NCBI GenBank assembly: GCA_024641545.1
Contig: JAHECW010000038.1
Span: forward strand, 1 to 35,466
Length of the DNA: 35,466 nucleotides
Reading direction: 5' to 3'
From: Acidobacteriota bacterium
GTDB lineage: Bacteria > Acidobacteriota > Thermoanaerobaculia > Thermoanaerobaculales > Sulfomarinibacteraceae
In this document: positions 7,952-16,113 of the stretch, piece by piece
Numbering within the stretch: the stretch's first letter is position 1
How the letters are laid out: each line of letters begins with the position of its first letter
The notes under the pieces: model-generated
Told to the model about the DNA's origin: nothing
The model's input: the letters and a program-made list of their open reading frames with translations, nothing else
Database searches by the model: none
Translations under genes and position numbers: made by a program

Positions 7952-9733
7952 ATGCAGCTCGCGACCATCGACTGGATCGTCATCGCCGTCTGTCTGGCAG
8001 CCGCCTTCGCCCCGGCGCTCTACTACGCCCGGCGGGCGGGCCAGGGCACCACCGAGTTCTTCGCCTCGGGCCGGTCGGCGCCGTGGTGGCTCATCGGCAC
8101 CTCCATGGTGGCCACGACCTTTTCCACCGACACCCCCAATCTGGTGACCGACTTCGTTCGCACCAGGGGGGTGGCGGCCAACTGGGAGTGGTGGGCCTTC
8201 CTGCTCACCGGCATGCTGACGGTCTTCTTCTACGCCCGGATGTGGCGGCGCTCGGGGGTGCTCACCGATCTCGAGTTCTACGAGCTGCGTTACTCGGGCA
8301 AGCCGGCGGCCTTTGTTCGAGGTTTCCGCGCGGTCTACCTGGGGCTCCTGTTCAACTGCACCATCATGGCCTCGGTGACCCTCGCCGCGGTCAAGATCGC
8401 CAACGTCATGCTCGGCTGGAGCCGGCTCCAGACGGTCATCGTCTGCGGTCTCATCTGTATTGTCTTTTCGGCCCTCGCCGGGCTCTGGGGAGTGCTCGCG
8501 TCCGACCTCATCCAGTTCACCATCGCCATGATCGGGGTCTTCGCGGCGGCCTACGTCGCCCTGTCGCAACCCCAGGTCGGCGGCCTTGCCGGGCTGGTCG
8601 CCCAGGTCGATCCCGCCACCCTGCGGCTGCTGCCGGACTTCTCCGACTGGGGGCTCACCCTGTCGGTGCTGGTCATCCCGCTCACCATTCAGTGGTGGGC
8701 GGTGTGGTATCCCGGCGCCGAGCCCGGCGGCGGCTCCTACATCGCACAGCGGATGCTCGCGGCCAAGGACGAGAAGCACGCGATGGCCGCCACCCTCTGG
8801 TTCAACATCGCCCACTACGCCCTCCGGCCGTGGCCGTGGATCATCGTCGCGCTGTGCTCGATCCTGGTCTTCCCCACCCTCGGCGACATCAAGACCGCGC
8901 TGCCGCACGTGTCCGAGAATCTCATCGGCAACGACCTCGCCTACCCCGCCATGCTCACCCTGCTCCCGGCGGGTCTCCTCGGGTTGCTGGTGGCGTCGCT
9001 GCTCTCGGCCTACGTCTCCACCATGTCGACGCACCTCAATTGGGGGTGCTCGTACCTGGTCCACGACCTGTACCGCAGGTTTCTCAGACCCGACGCCTCG
9101 GAACGGCACCTGGTGTGGCTGTCTCGGGTCGTGACCGCCCTGCTCATGGTGGTTTCGGGCGCCACCGTCTTCCTGCTCTCCACCGCCGGTGAGGCCTTCC
9201 ACCTGCTGCTCTCCATCGGCGCCGGCACCGGCCTCATCTATCTCCTGCGCTGGTTCTGGTGGCGGATCAACGCGTGGTCGGAGATCGCCGCCATGGCCGC
9301 GTCGTTCACCATCGCCTTCGGGCTCTTCATCGCCCGCAAAGGAGGCCTCGAACTCTCGTCCCACGCCGCGCTGGTGTGGTCGGTGGCCCTGACCACCGTC
9401 GTCTGGGTGGTCGTGACCTTTGCCACGCCGCCGGCCGACCGCGAGACCCTGCGCCGGTTCTACCGCACCGTCCGCCCCGCCGGCCGCGGCTGGGCCGAGG
9501 TCATAGGGCCCGACGAGATCGCCCCGAACCGCGACAACCTGTCGTTGGCCGCGCTCGGGTGGGTGCTCGGGTGCACGTTTGTCTACGCCCTGCTCTTCGG
9601 CACCGGCGCCATGCTCTACGGCGAGACCATGCAGGGCCTTCTCTGCCTCGCCGTGGCCGGCGCCTCCGGCATCGGGCTGGCGATGCTCGTGCCGCGGATC
9701 TGGGGCACCGGGAATCGAGCCGCCAGGGAGTGA
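7952..9733 (+). CDS. sodium/solute symporter (SSS family), probable amino-sugar importer
   Basis: A 593-residue multi-spanning SSS-family transporter. The N-terminus has the typical FFASGRSAPWWLIGTSM pattern near residues 31-50. A long loop with PGAEPGGGSYIAQRML lies mid-protein and a C-terminal FYRTVRP motif is shared with the symporter at 3729-5564. An AGGGAGG ribosome-binding site precedes the start. It leads a three-gene rightward operon with an ROK kinase (three bases downstream) and a PIG-L deacetylase. Import of free GlcNAc or a related amino sugar released by the divergent GH20 enzyme is a reasonable inference; cargo is not provable from sequence. Confidence 0.85.
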   Translation: MQLATIDWIVIAVCLAAAFAPALYYARRAGQGTTEFFASGRSAPWWLIGTSMVATTFSTDTPNLVTDFVRTRGVAANWEWWAFLLTGMLTVFFYARMWRRSGVLTDLEFYELRYSGKPAAFVRGFRAVYLGLLFNCTIMASVTLAAVKIANVMLGWSRLQTVIVCGLICIVFSALAGLWGVLASDLIQFTIAMIGVFAAAYVALSQPQVGGLAGLVAQVDPATLRLLPDFSDWGLTLSVLVIPLTIQWWAVWYPGAEPGGGSYIAQRMLAAKDEKHAMAATLWFNIAHYALRPWPWIIVALCSILVFPTLGDIKTALPHVSENLIGNDLAYPAMLTLLPAGLLGLLVASLLSAYVSTMSTHLNWGCSYLVHDLYRRFLRPDASERHLVWLSRVVTALLMVVSGATVFLLSTAGEAFHLLLSIGAGTGLIYLLRWFWWRINAWSEIAAMAASFTIAFGLFIARKGGLELSSHAALVWSVALTTVVWVVVTFATPPADRETLRRFYRTVRPAGRGWAEVIGPDEIAPNRDNLSLAALGWVLGCTFVYALLFGTGAMLYGETMQGLLCLAVAGASGIGLAMLVPRIWGTGNRAARE

Positions 9734-9736
9734 CCC

Positions 9737-11122
9737 ATGCGTCTGCACACTCCGCCCGTTCTCGATCCGGATTTCTGTCCGGCCGAGCTCTGGAACCGGA
9801 GCTACGAGGCGCGGGTCGATCGCGATCGCGGCCGCATCCCCATCGCCATCGCCGTCACCCGGCCTGACGGTTCGGCCCAGCGCTGCGACACCCGGATCCT
9901 GCCGCACCGGGGCGATGCGATCGACCTCAACACGCGCCACGTCGAACGCCTGGTCAAAACCATGCTCTGGACCCGCGGCGGATCGACGGTCGTCATCGGC
10001 GGTCACAACGATCTGGCTCGGATCATCGCGGAGCGCTACGCGCCCGACGGCGTTCGGTCCTTTGACGGCGAGGTGGTGGCCCGGCGCGCCTTCCTCGACG
10101 AGATGGAGGTCGTCGCCTGCGACATCGACGAGGTCCCGCCATCGAGGGTCGCCGCCATCTCCCTCGGCGGCCACCTCGACGGCTGCCGGATCGGTTTCGA
10201 CCTCGGCGGCAGCGACCGCAAGTGCGCGGCGCTGATCGAGGGCCGGGTGGTCCACTCCGAGGAGGTCGGGTGGAACCCCTACTTCGAGTCGGACCCGCGC
10301 TACCACTTCGACGGCATCATGGACTCGTTGCGGCGCGCCGCGGCCCACCTGCCGCGGGTCGATGCCATCGGCGGCAGCGCCGCCGGCGTCTACGTCGACA
10401 ACGAACCCCGGGTCGGGTCGCTCTTCCGGGGCATCTCGGGCGCCGACTTCGACGCCGAGATCCGACCGATCTTCAAACGCCTGCAATCGGCCTGGAATCA
10501 CGTCCCCTTCGAGGTCGTCAACGACGGCGAGGTCACCGCCCTCGCGGCATCCATGGTCCTGGGCGCGAAGGCGCCGCTGGGGATCGCCATGGGAACCAGT
10601 CTGGCCTCGGGTTTCGCCGACGGCGACGGCCACATCACCGATTCGCTCAACGAGCTCGCCTTCGTACCGGTCGACTACCACGACGACGCGCCGGCGGACG
10701 AGTGGTCGGGCGACCGCGGCTGCGGCGCCCAGTACTTTTCGCAACAGGCGGTGGCGCGGCTGGCGCCGGCGGCAGGGATCGAGCTCGCCGACGACATGGC
10801 CCCGGCCGACCGGCTCATCGAGGTCCAACGGCTGATGCGGGCGGGCGACGAAAGGGCCGACAGGATCTACCGGACCATCGGCGTCTACCTCGGCGCCTCG
10901 ATCCCCTGGTTTGCCCGCTGGTACCCCTTCGAAAGCCTGTTGATCCTCGGCCGGGTGATGTCGGGCGCGGGTGGGGAGATCATCCTCGACCAGGCGTCGC
11001 TCGTCCTCGACGAGGAGTTTCCCGAGCTCGCCGACCGGATCCGGGTGGTCACTCCCGACGAAACCTTCAAGCGACACGGCCAGGCCATCGCAGCGGCCAG
11101 CCTGCCGAGGATCGAACCATGA
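9737..11122 (+). CDS. ROK-family sugar kinase with a 150-residue N-terminal extension
   Basis: A 461-residue protein, longer than the 300-400 residues usual for ROK proteins. The ROK core begins near residue 150 with the phosphate-binding GFDLGGSDRKCAAL (Asp155). It continues with a VVNDGEVTALAAS segment equivalent to the catalytic ND region, and MGTSLASGF. The GCGAQYFSQQA stretch resembles the ROK zinc motif but lacks its Glu. The first 150 residues match no domain I can name and have no helix-turn-helix look, so this is probably a kinase and not a NagC/XylR-type repressor. Expected activity is ATP-dependent phosphorylation of GlcNAc, glucosamine, mannose or glucose. It sits three bases after the symporter and shares an ATGA overlap with the PIG-L gene. 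Confidence 0.75.
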   Translation: MRLHTPPVLDPDFCPAELWNRSYEARVDRDRGRIPIAIAVTRPDGSAQRCDTRILPHRGDAIDLNTRHVERLVKTMLWTRGGSTVVIGGHNDLARIIAERYAPDGVRSFDGEVVARRAFLDEMEVVACDIDEVPPSRVAAISLGGHLDGCRIGFDLGGSDRKCAALIEGRVVHSEEVGWNPYFESDPRYHFDGIMDSLRRAAAHLPRVDAIGGSAAGVYVDNEPRVGSLFRGISGADFDAEIRPIFKRLQSAWNHVPFEVVNDGEVTALAASMVLGAKAPLGIAMGTSLASGFADGDGHITDSLNELAFVPVDYHDDAPADEWSGDRGCGAQYFSQQAVARLAPAAGIELADDMAPADRLIEVQRLMRAGDERADRIYRTIGVYLGASIPWFARWYPFESLLILGRVMSGAGGEIILDQASLVLDEEFPELADRIRVVTPDETFKRHGQAIAAASLPRIEP

Positions 11123-11967
11123 AGCTGACACGAACCGACGCCGACATCTTTGTCCCCGACGGCCGGCCCGCGGTCGAAGCCCTCGCCCGCACCACCCACC
11201 TGGCGGTGGGGGCGCACCAGGACGACCTCGAGTTCATGGCCCTGCACGGCATTCTCGAGTGCATCGACCGGCCCGACCGCGGGTTCACCGGGATCACGGT
11301 CACGAACGGCTCGGGCAGCCCGCGAAGCGGTCCCTACGCCGACCACACCGACCGGGAGATGCAGGGCGTCCGCATCGAGGAACAGCGCGCCGCCGCCCGG
11401 CTCGGCCGCTACGGCTGCCAGATCCAGCTCATGCATCCGAGCTCGGAGGTCAAGGACCCGGGCAACACCGCCCCGATCGAGGACCTGCGGCAGATTCTCG
11501 AGCTCGCCCGGCCCGACATCGTCTACCTGCACAACCCGGCCGACAAGCACGACACCCACGTCGCATGCTGTCTGCGGTCCATCGCGGCGCTGCGCCGGCT
11601 CCCGGCCGAGGCGCGCCCGTCGGCGGTCTACGGCTGCGAAGTCTGGCGCGACCTCGATTGGCTGGCAGACGCCGACAAACGGGTCCTGCCCCTGGACGAC
11701 CCCGACAACCTCGGGCTCGCCCTCGCCGCGGTCTTCGCTTCACAGATCGTCGGCGGCAAGCGCTACGACCTCGCGGTCCACGGACGCCGGTCGGCGAACG
11801 CGACCTTTTTCGAGTCGCACGCGGTGGACCGGCACCAACTCGTGAGCTTCGCCATGGACCTCACGCCCCTGATCGTCGAACCCTCGCGTGACGTCGCGGC
11901 CTTCACCTGCGCTCTGGTCGACCGGCTGCGGGACGATATCGGCGATCGGATCGCCAGGATGTGCTGA
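11119..11967 (+). CDS. PIG-L (LmbE-like) N-deacetylase, cytoplasmic
   Basis: A 282-residue zinc-dependent deacetylase of the PIG-L/LmbE family with no signal peptide. The hallmark AHPDDE motif appears as AHQDDLE (residues 32-38), and the later metal-ligand site appears as NPADKHDTHV. The family removes acetyl groups from GlcNAc moieties in small molecules or glycolipids. Overlap by ATGA with the ROK kinase and co-transcription with a symporter suggest a cytoplasmic GlcNAc or GlcNAc-phosphate substrate, which would make it a stand-in for NagA. That role is inference, since PIG-L enzymes also act in thiol and antibiotic pathways. Confidence 0.85.
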   Translation: MKLTRTDADIFVPDGRPAVEALARTTHLAVGAHQDDLEFMALHGILECIDRPDRGFTGITVTNGSGSPRSGPYADHTDREMQGVRIEEQRAAARLGRYGCQIQLMHPSSEVKDPGNTAPIEDLRQILELARPDIVYLHNPADKHDTHVACCLRSIAALRRLPAEARPSAVYGCEVWRDLDWLADADKRVLPLDDPDNLGLALAAVFASQIVGGKRYDLAVHGRRSANATFFESHAVDRHQLVSFAMDLTPLIVEPSRDVAAFTCALVDRLRDDIGDRIARMC

Positions 11968-11983
11968 AGCGATACGGCGCCGA

Positions 11984-12001
11984 GGGGGGCGGGCGCCCCC
12001 C
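11984..12001. terminator. GC hairpin between convergent genes
   Basis: A perfect 7-base-pair stem, GGGGGGC (11984-11990) with GCCCCCC (11995-12001), closes a GGGC loop. It lies 16 bases after the PIG-L stop and 21 bases beyond the stop of the converging membrane-protein gene. There is no U-tract on either strand, so it may be a weak or factor-assisted bidirectional terminator. Confidence 0.4.
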
Positions 12002-12022
12002 GGTGGTCGTCGTCGCGCCGTC

Positions 12023-12910
12023 TCAGTCGGCAAAAGCCGGAACCGGCTCGCGTTCGCCGGCGCGGTCCTTGGGAACGAAGAGGGCGACGAGCACCCAGGC
12101 GTAGACCAGCGCATCACCGAGAATCTCGATGCTGTGGACGATCCGCAGGACCGGCGGGAAGAACGTCGCCGTGACCAGGCCGACGAGACCCATCATGGCG
12201 AAGAACGCGATCCCCAGCGTCACCGTGAGGCCGCGCCGCGAGCGCGACCACATCAGCAGAATCGGTATGGTCACCGCCAAATAGAGCGCGCTCCTGAGGA
12301 GGGCCACCGGGATGAGGGTGCCCCATCCCGGGAGGGTCAGACCGAAGTCCTGCTGCTGGTACATCGGAACGACAAAGGGCGCGGCCAGCATCCCGAAGAA
12401 GGTGTAGATCACCGGAAAGGCGAGCCAGGCGACCGGGACACGCCACCACCAGAACGAGATCCCGCTGTTGAGGAGACCCGCCGTCCGCCTCGCATCGGGC
12501 TCGCCTGGCGGCAGCAGCACGACCGCCGCCGCCGCCCCCGCGAGGCACGGCAAGACGAAGAACACGAGCATCGCCGAGGTGCCGCCGAAGGTGGTGAAGA
12601 TCGCCGCCTCGATCTGGTTGTTGAGACCGAAGGTGACATAGCAGAACGCCGCGAGAACGAGCCAACGGGTCGCGGTCGCGCCCCGGAGTCCGACGGCGAG
12701 CAGGGCCATGCACGCCGCCATCAGCACCGATCCGACGAGACTCATAACGAGATTTTCGGTCTCGCCCACCGGCACCGGGATCGTCGGCCACTCCATTCCG
12801 AGCGCGTTGATGACGCCGCCGCTGATGGCGATGCCCACGAAGTAGGACAGGGCGATGGCGGGAATCTTCCAACCCAGGGAAATTCGACGGTGTGATGCAG
12901 AGCCGTTCAT
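12023..12910 (-). CDS. polytopic membrane protein of unknown function, PadR-linked
   Basis: A 295-residue protein with about eight predicted transmembrane segments; clear hydrophobic runs begin near residues 17, 48, 80, 110, 165, 200, 235 and 265. No transport or enzyme motif is recognised. The N-terminus (MNGSASHRRISLGWK) is basic and cytoplasmic. It starts 11 bases after the stop of the padR-like gene on the same strand, so it is almost certainly the regulated partner. PadR proteins often control a membrane protein encoded next to them, such as an efflux or stress factor. Function stays unassigned. Confidence 0.75.
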   Translation of the reverse strand: MNGSASHRRISLGWKIPAIALSYFVGIAISGGVINALGMEWPTIPVPVGETENLVMSLVGSVLMAACMALLAVGLRGATATRWLVLAAFCYVTFGLNNQIEAAIFTTFGGTSAMLVFFVLPCLAGAAAAVVLLPPGEPDARRTAGLLNSGISFWWWRVPVAWLAFPVIYTFFGMLAAPFVVPMYQQQDFGLTLPGWGTLIPVALLRSALYLAVTIPILLMWSRSRRGLTVTLGIAFFAMMGLVGLVTATFFPPVLRIVHSIEILGDALVYAWVLVALFVPKDRAGEREPVPAFAD

Positions 12911-12921
12911 TTTCGAAGTCC

Positions 12922-13479
12922 TCACTTTCCTAGCAGCATTCGCAACTCGTTGATCGCGTACTCGGCCCAGCGGACATTGCCGGCCGAGCCCTGAATGCCG
13001 TGCTCGAGGGCGAGCCGGCCGCACGGCGTCAGGTGCTCACGCATGGAATCGCGCAGCCCTTCCAGGTACTCGACGTAGGCCGCCGCCTCGATCCGGAACT
13101 CGTCGAGGAAACGCAGGGCCTGGGCGTGTCCGAGGCGCTCGATGAAGGCGAAGCGGAGCATGACCAGATCGAAGTGCCAGATCATGTCCTCGTGCGTGAC
13201 CGGCCGCTCGAGCTCGGTCGTGAGGATCCGTTCACCCTCGTCGGTGATCGAGTAGACGAGCCGGGGACGGAGGGTCTCCAGATGCTCCGGCTGTCCGTAA
13301 ATCCACCCTCGCTCCCCGAGGCCCTTGAGCGCCGGGTAGATGGCGCCGGGAGAGCTGCTGAAGTTCCCCATCGGAGTTGTCTCGAAGACCTTCTTCAGGT
13401 CGTAGCCCGACTGGGGGTGCATGCCGATCAGGCCCAGGATCGCGAGCCGGAGCGGGGTGAGGGCGTCATGATCATTCAT
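12922..13479 (-). CDS. PadR-family transcriptional regulator
   Basis: A 185-residue protein. The N-terminal winged helix covers residues 8-85, with the PadR signatures LAILGLIGMHPQSGYDLKK, SPGAIYPALKGLGERGWI and VYSITDEGERIL. A C-terminal helical dimerisation region (about 95-180) marks the larger PadR subfamily with the Vir_act_alpha_C-type tail. It should repress its own operon and release DNA on ligand binding. No Shine-Dalgarno precedes the ATG, and the promoter lies so close that the mRNA is probably leaderless. The downstream membrane protein is its likely target. No evidence fixes the ligand. Confidence 0.88.
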   Translation of the reverse strand: MNDHDALTPLRLAILGLIGMHPQSGYDLKKVFETTPMGNFSSSPGAIYPALKGLGERGWIYGQPEHLETLRPRLVYSITDEGERILTTELERPVTHEDMIWHFDLVMLRFAFIERLGHAQALRFLDEFRIEAAAYVEYLEGLRDSMREHLTPCGRLALEHGIQGSAGNVRWAEYAINELRMLLGK

Positions 13480-13512
13480 ATTACGAATAGTAATAAATCG
13501 TGTCGTACTATT
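13480..13512. promoter_or_regulatory. overlapping dyads, probable PadR operator
   Basis: Two inverted repeats overlap the padR promoter. ATTAC-N5-GTAAT spans 13480-13494 and covers the -10. AATAGTA (13486-13492) pairs with TACTATT (13506-13512) across 13 bases and covers the spacer. Binding here would block the promoter, which fits PadR autorepression. The sites also lie 52-84 bases upstream of the divergent GH3 gene and could affect it. The link to this PadR is inference from position. Confidence 0.5.
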
Positions 13513-13518
13513 TGTCAA
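13490..13518 (-). promoter_or_regulatory. sigma-70 type promoter of the padR operon
   Basis: On the minus strand a perfect -35 TTGACA (13518-13513) is followed after 17 bases by a -10-like TATTAC (13495-13490). Transcription would begin near 13483, only a few bases before the ATG at 13479, and no ribosome-binding site exists there. The region is an AT-rich island in a GC-rich genome. An alternative -10, TACTAT, three bases further on gives a 20-base spacer and is less likely. Confidence 0.65.
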
Positions 13519-13563
13519 CCCCCAAGGTAAAATTGTTTCTCTTCTCGTCTGCCGGAGGCATCG

Positions 13564-16107
13564 ATGGAACGTCTCTTGTTGGTCGCATTGGGAGCACTCG
13601 TGGCCGCGACCGTCGTGGCCGGGTGCGGATCGCCGGATGACCCCTCCCAGGACGATCTGCAGGCGGGTTCGCAATCCGTCCACCCCGAGGTCTGGCCCGA
13701 GATCTCGAGCCCGATCGGTCTCGACCCGGAGATCGAGCGCCGCATCGACGCCCTGCTCGAGGTGATGACCGTCGAGGACAAGGTCGGCCAGGTCATCCAG
13801 GGCGAGATCCGCAATCTCACACCCGAGGATGTCCGCCGATACCGTCTCGGCTCGGTCCTCAACGGCGGCGGTGTCCAACCGCACGGCAAGCGGTGGGCGA
13901 CGGTGGGCGACTGGTTGGCGCTCGCCGACGAGTTCTGGGAGGCCTCCATGGACACCTCGGACGGTGGTCTGGCGATCCCGGCGATCTGGGGCACCGATGC
14001 GGTCCACGGACACGCCAATGTCCGGGGCGCCACGGTCTTCCCCCAGAACATCGGCCTCGGCGCCGCCCGCGACCCCGAGCTGATCCGCGAGATCGGCCGC
14101 ATCACCGCGGTCGAGATCGCGGTCACCGGACTCGACTGGGACTTCAGCCCGACCGTCGCGGTGGTTCGCGACGACCGCTGGGGCCGGAGCTACGAAAGCT
14201 GGTCCGAAGACCCCGAAATCGCCCGCGCCTACGCCGGTGAAATGGTCCGCGGCCTCCAGGGTGTCGCCGGGACCGGTGACTTTCTCGGCGACGCTCATGT
14301 GGCGGCCTGCACAAAGCACTTTCTCGGCGACGGCGGCACCACCGGCGGCATCGACCGGGGCGACAACCTCGCCACCGAGGCCGAGCTTCGAGACATCCAC
14401 GGCGCCGGTTACGTCTCCGCCCTCGATGCCGGAGTCCAGACCGTGATGGCGTCGTTCTCCTCGTGGCAGGGGCGCAAGATGCACGGCCACCGGGGCCTGC
14501 TCACCGATGTCCTCAAGGACCGGATGGGTTTCGACGGTTTCGTGGTCGGTGACTGGAACGGCCACGCCGACGTGCCGGGATGCAGCAGCTCGAGCTGCCC
14601 GACGGCGTTCAACGCCGGCATCGACATGTTCATGGCGCCCGAGGACTGGCGGCCGCTGCTGAAAAACACCATCAAACAGGCGACCACGGGCGTGATCCCC
14701 ATGGACCGGCTCGACGATGCGGTGCGCCGCATCCTCAGGGTCAAGATGCGGACCGGACTGTTTGACAAGGGCACGCCGTCGAGCCGGCCGCTCGCCGGCC
14801 GCACCGACCTTCTGGGATCGGCCGACCACCGGGCGGTGGCGCGCCGGGCGGTCCGCGAGTCCTTGGTCCTGCTCAAGAACAACGGCGGCATCCTGCCCCT
14901 CGATCCGTCGCGGACGGTCCTGGTGGCCGGCGACGGCGCCGATAACATCGGCAAACAGTGCGGCGGGTGGACCCTCACCTGGCAGGGCACCGACACGACC
15001 AATGACGACTTCCCCGGCGCGTCGTCGATCTGGGACGGAATCCGAAGCGTGGTCGAGGGCGCCGGCGGCACCGCCGTCCTGTCCGAGGAAGGCGGTTTCG
15101 ACGGCACGCCCGACGTTGCCGTGGTCGTCTACGGAGAAAACCCCTACGCCGAGTTCCAGGGCGACCGCGAGACCCTCGACTACGGTTTCACCCGACCGGA
15201 TGATGCGAAGCTGCTCGACACCCTGCATCGGGCCGGGATACCGGTGGTCTCCATCTTCCTCTCCGGTCGCCCCCTGTGGGTCAATCCGGAGCTCAACGCA
15301 TCGGACGCCTTCGTCGCGGCGTGGCTGCCGGGTTCGGAGGGCGACGGGGTGGCCGAGGTGATCTTCCGTTCGCCGGACGGCGCCGTCCAGCACGATTTCA
15401 CGGGCCGGCTCGCCCACTCGTGGCCGGGAACAGCGGCCCGGACCCGGCTCAACCGCGGCGACGCCGGAGACGACCCGCTCTTCCCCTTCGGCTTCGGCCT
15501 CAGCGCCGCGGACCGCGTCGATTTCGACCGCCTCCCCGAGAATCCCGGAGAAATCATGACCGAAACCGGCCGTACGATCTTTTTCAGCGCCGGACCGGTG
15601 GCGCCGTGGCGGCTCTTTGTCGGTGATGCACGCAACCGCGCCGTCAAGACGGTGGGCGGCGCCGCCACGACCTGGGACCGCGACAACCTGGTGGTGACGC
15701 CGGTCGACCGCGACAGGCAGGAGGACGCCCGCGCCGCGCGCTGGGCGGGCTACGAGCTCGCCTACCTCTACCTCGGCGCCACCCGTGCGGTCGATCTCAG
15801 CGCGGAGGCGGCGGCGGGCCTCGCGCTCGTCTTCGACGTCCTGGTGGAGGAGGCTCCGAGCGCGCCGGTCTTTCTCGCGATGCGCTGCGGCGAGGGCTGC
15901 GACGGTCGGGTGGACATCACCGAGGTTCTGGCCGCGAACCCCGGCGAGGGGTGGTTCACGGTGCGGGTCCCGTTGCGCCGACTCGCGGATTCGGGCGCCG
16001 ACCTTGCCCACGTCACTGCACCGTTCGTGCTCGAAACCGAGGGCGCCGTCGCCCTGCGCTTCGCCGAGGTCAGGTTGGAACCGGCGGTCGGCGACGTCGT
16101 CGAGTGA
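13564..16107 (+). CDS. GH3 exo-beta-glucosidase/glucanase lipoprotein
   Basis: An 847-residue protein preceded by a GGAGG site. The lipobox VVAGC puts a lipidated Cys at 21, so it is periplasmic or surface-anchored. The GH3 barrel has KVGQVIQG (73-80), SPTVAVVRDDRWGRSYES (195-212), the KH pair at 251-252 in TKHFLGDGGT, and the nucleophile Asp330 in FVVGDWNG. The second alpha/beta domain starts with ESLVLLKNNGGILPL. A further beta-rich C-terminal region of about 180 residues resembles ExoP-type exo-1,3/1,4-beta-glucanases. It should release glucose from the ends of beta-glucans or cello-oligosaccharides. It stands alone, divergent from padR and convergent with the reductase gene six bases away. 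Confidence 0.88.
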   Translation: MERLLLVALGALVAATVVAGCGSPDDPSQDDLQAGSQSVHPEVWPEISSPIGLDPEIERRIDALLEVMTVEDKVGQVIQGEIRNLTPEDVRRYRLGSVLNGGGVQPHGKRWATVGDWLALADEFWEASMDTSDGGLAIPAIWGTDAVHGHANVRGATVFPQNIGLGAARDPELIREIGRITAVEIAVTGLDWDFSPTVAVVRDDRWGRSYESWSEDPEIARAYAGEMVRGLQGVAGTGDFLGDAHVAACTKHFLGDGGTTGGIDRGDNLATEAELRDIHGAGYVSALDAGVQTVMASFSSWQGRKMHGHRGLLTDVLKDRMGFDGFVVGDWNGHADVPGCSSSSCPTAFNAGIDMFMAPEDWRPLLKNTIKQATTGVIPMDRLDDAVRRILRVKMRTGLFDKGTPSSRPLAGRTDLLGSADHRAVARRAVRESLVLLKNNGGILPLDPSRTVLVAGDGADNIGKQCGGWTLTWQGTDTTNDDFPGASSIWDGIRSVVEGAGGTAVLSEEGGFDGTPDVAVVVYGENPYAEFQGDRETLDYGFTRPDDAKLLDTLHRAGIPVVSIFLSGRPLWVNPELNASDAFVAAWLPGSEGDGVAEVIFRSPDGAVQHDFTGRLAHSWPGTAARTRLNRGDAGDDPLFPFGFGLSAADRVDFDRLPENPGEIMTETGRTIFFSAGPVAPWRLFVGDARNRAVKTVGGAATTWDRDNLVVTPVDRDRQEDARAARWAGYELAYLYLGATRAVDLSAEAAAGLALVFDVLVEEAPSAPVFLAMRCGEGCDGRVDITEVLAANPGEGWFTVRVPLRRLADSGADLAHVTAPFVLETEGAVALRFAEVRLEPAVGDVVE

Positions 16108-16113
16108 CGCTCG

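Noticed and set aside
9737-10190. ROK N-terminal region as a separate gene fused by a sequencing error
   Set aside because: No stop codon, ribosome-binding site or codon-use change separates it from the ROK core, so a single gene is the simpler reading.
7946-11131. Very long open frame on the minus strand opposite the symporter-ROK-PIG-L operon
   Set aside because: It is antisense to three well-supported genes, its translation is low-complexity and rich in Arg, Asp, Gly and Pro, and it has no family motif. Long antisense frames are expected in GC-rich DNA.
13512-13533. Promoter for GH3 from TTGTCA and TAAAAT
   Set aside because: The two boxes are only ten bases apart, too close for a sigma-70 promoter. 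TAAAAT alone could be a -10, but no partner is convincing.
13500-16011. N- or C-terminal extension of the minus-strand padR frame opposite GH3
   Set aside because: The in-frame stretch upstream of the PadR ATG is the antisense shadow of GH3. The PadR domain starts at 13479 and its promoter lies just upstream.
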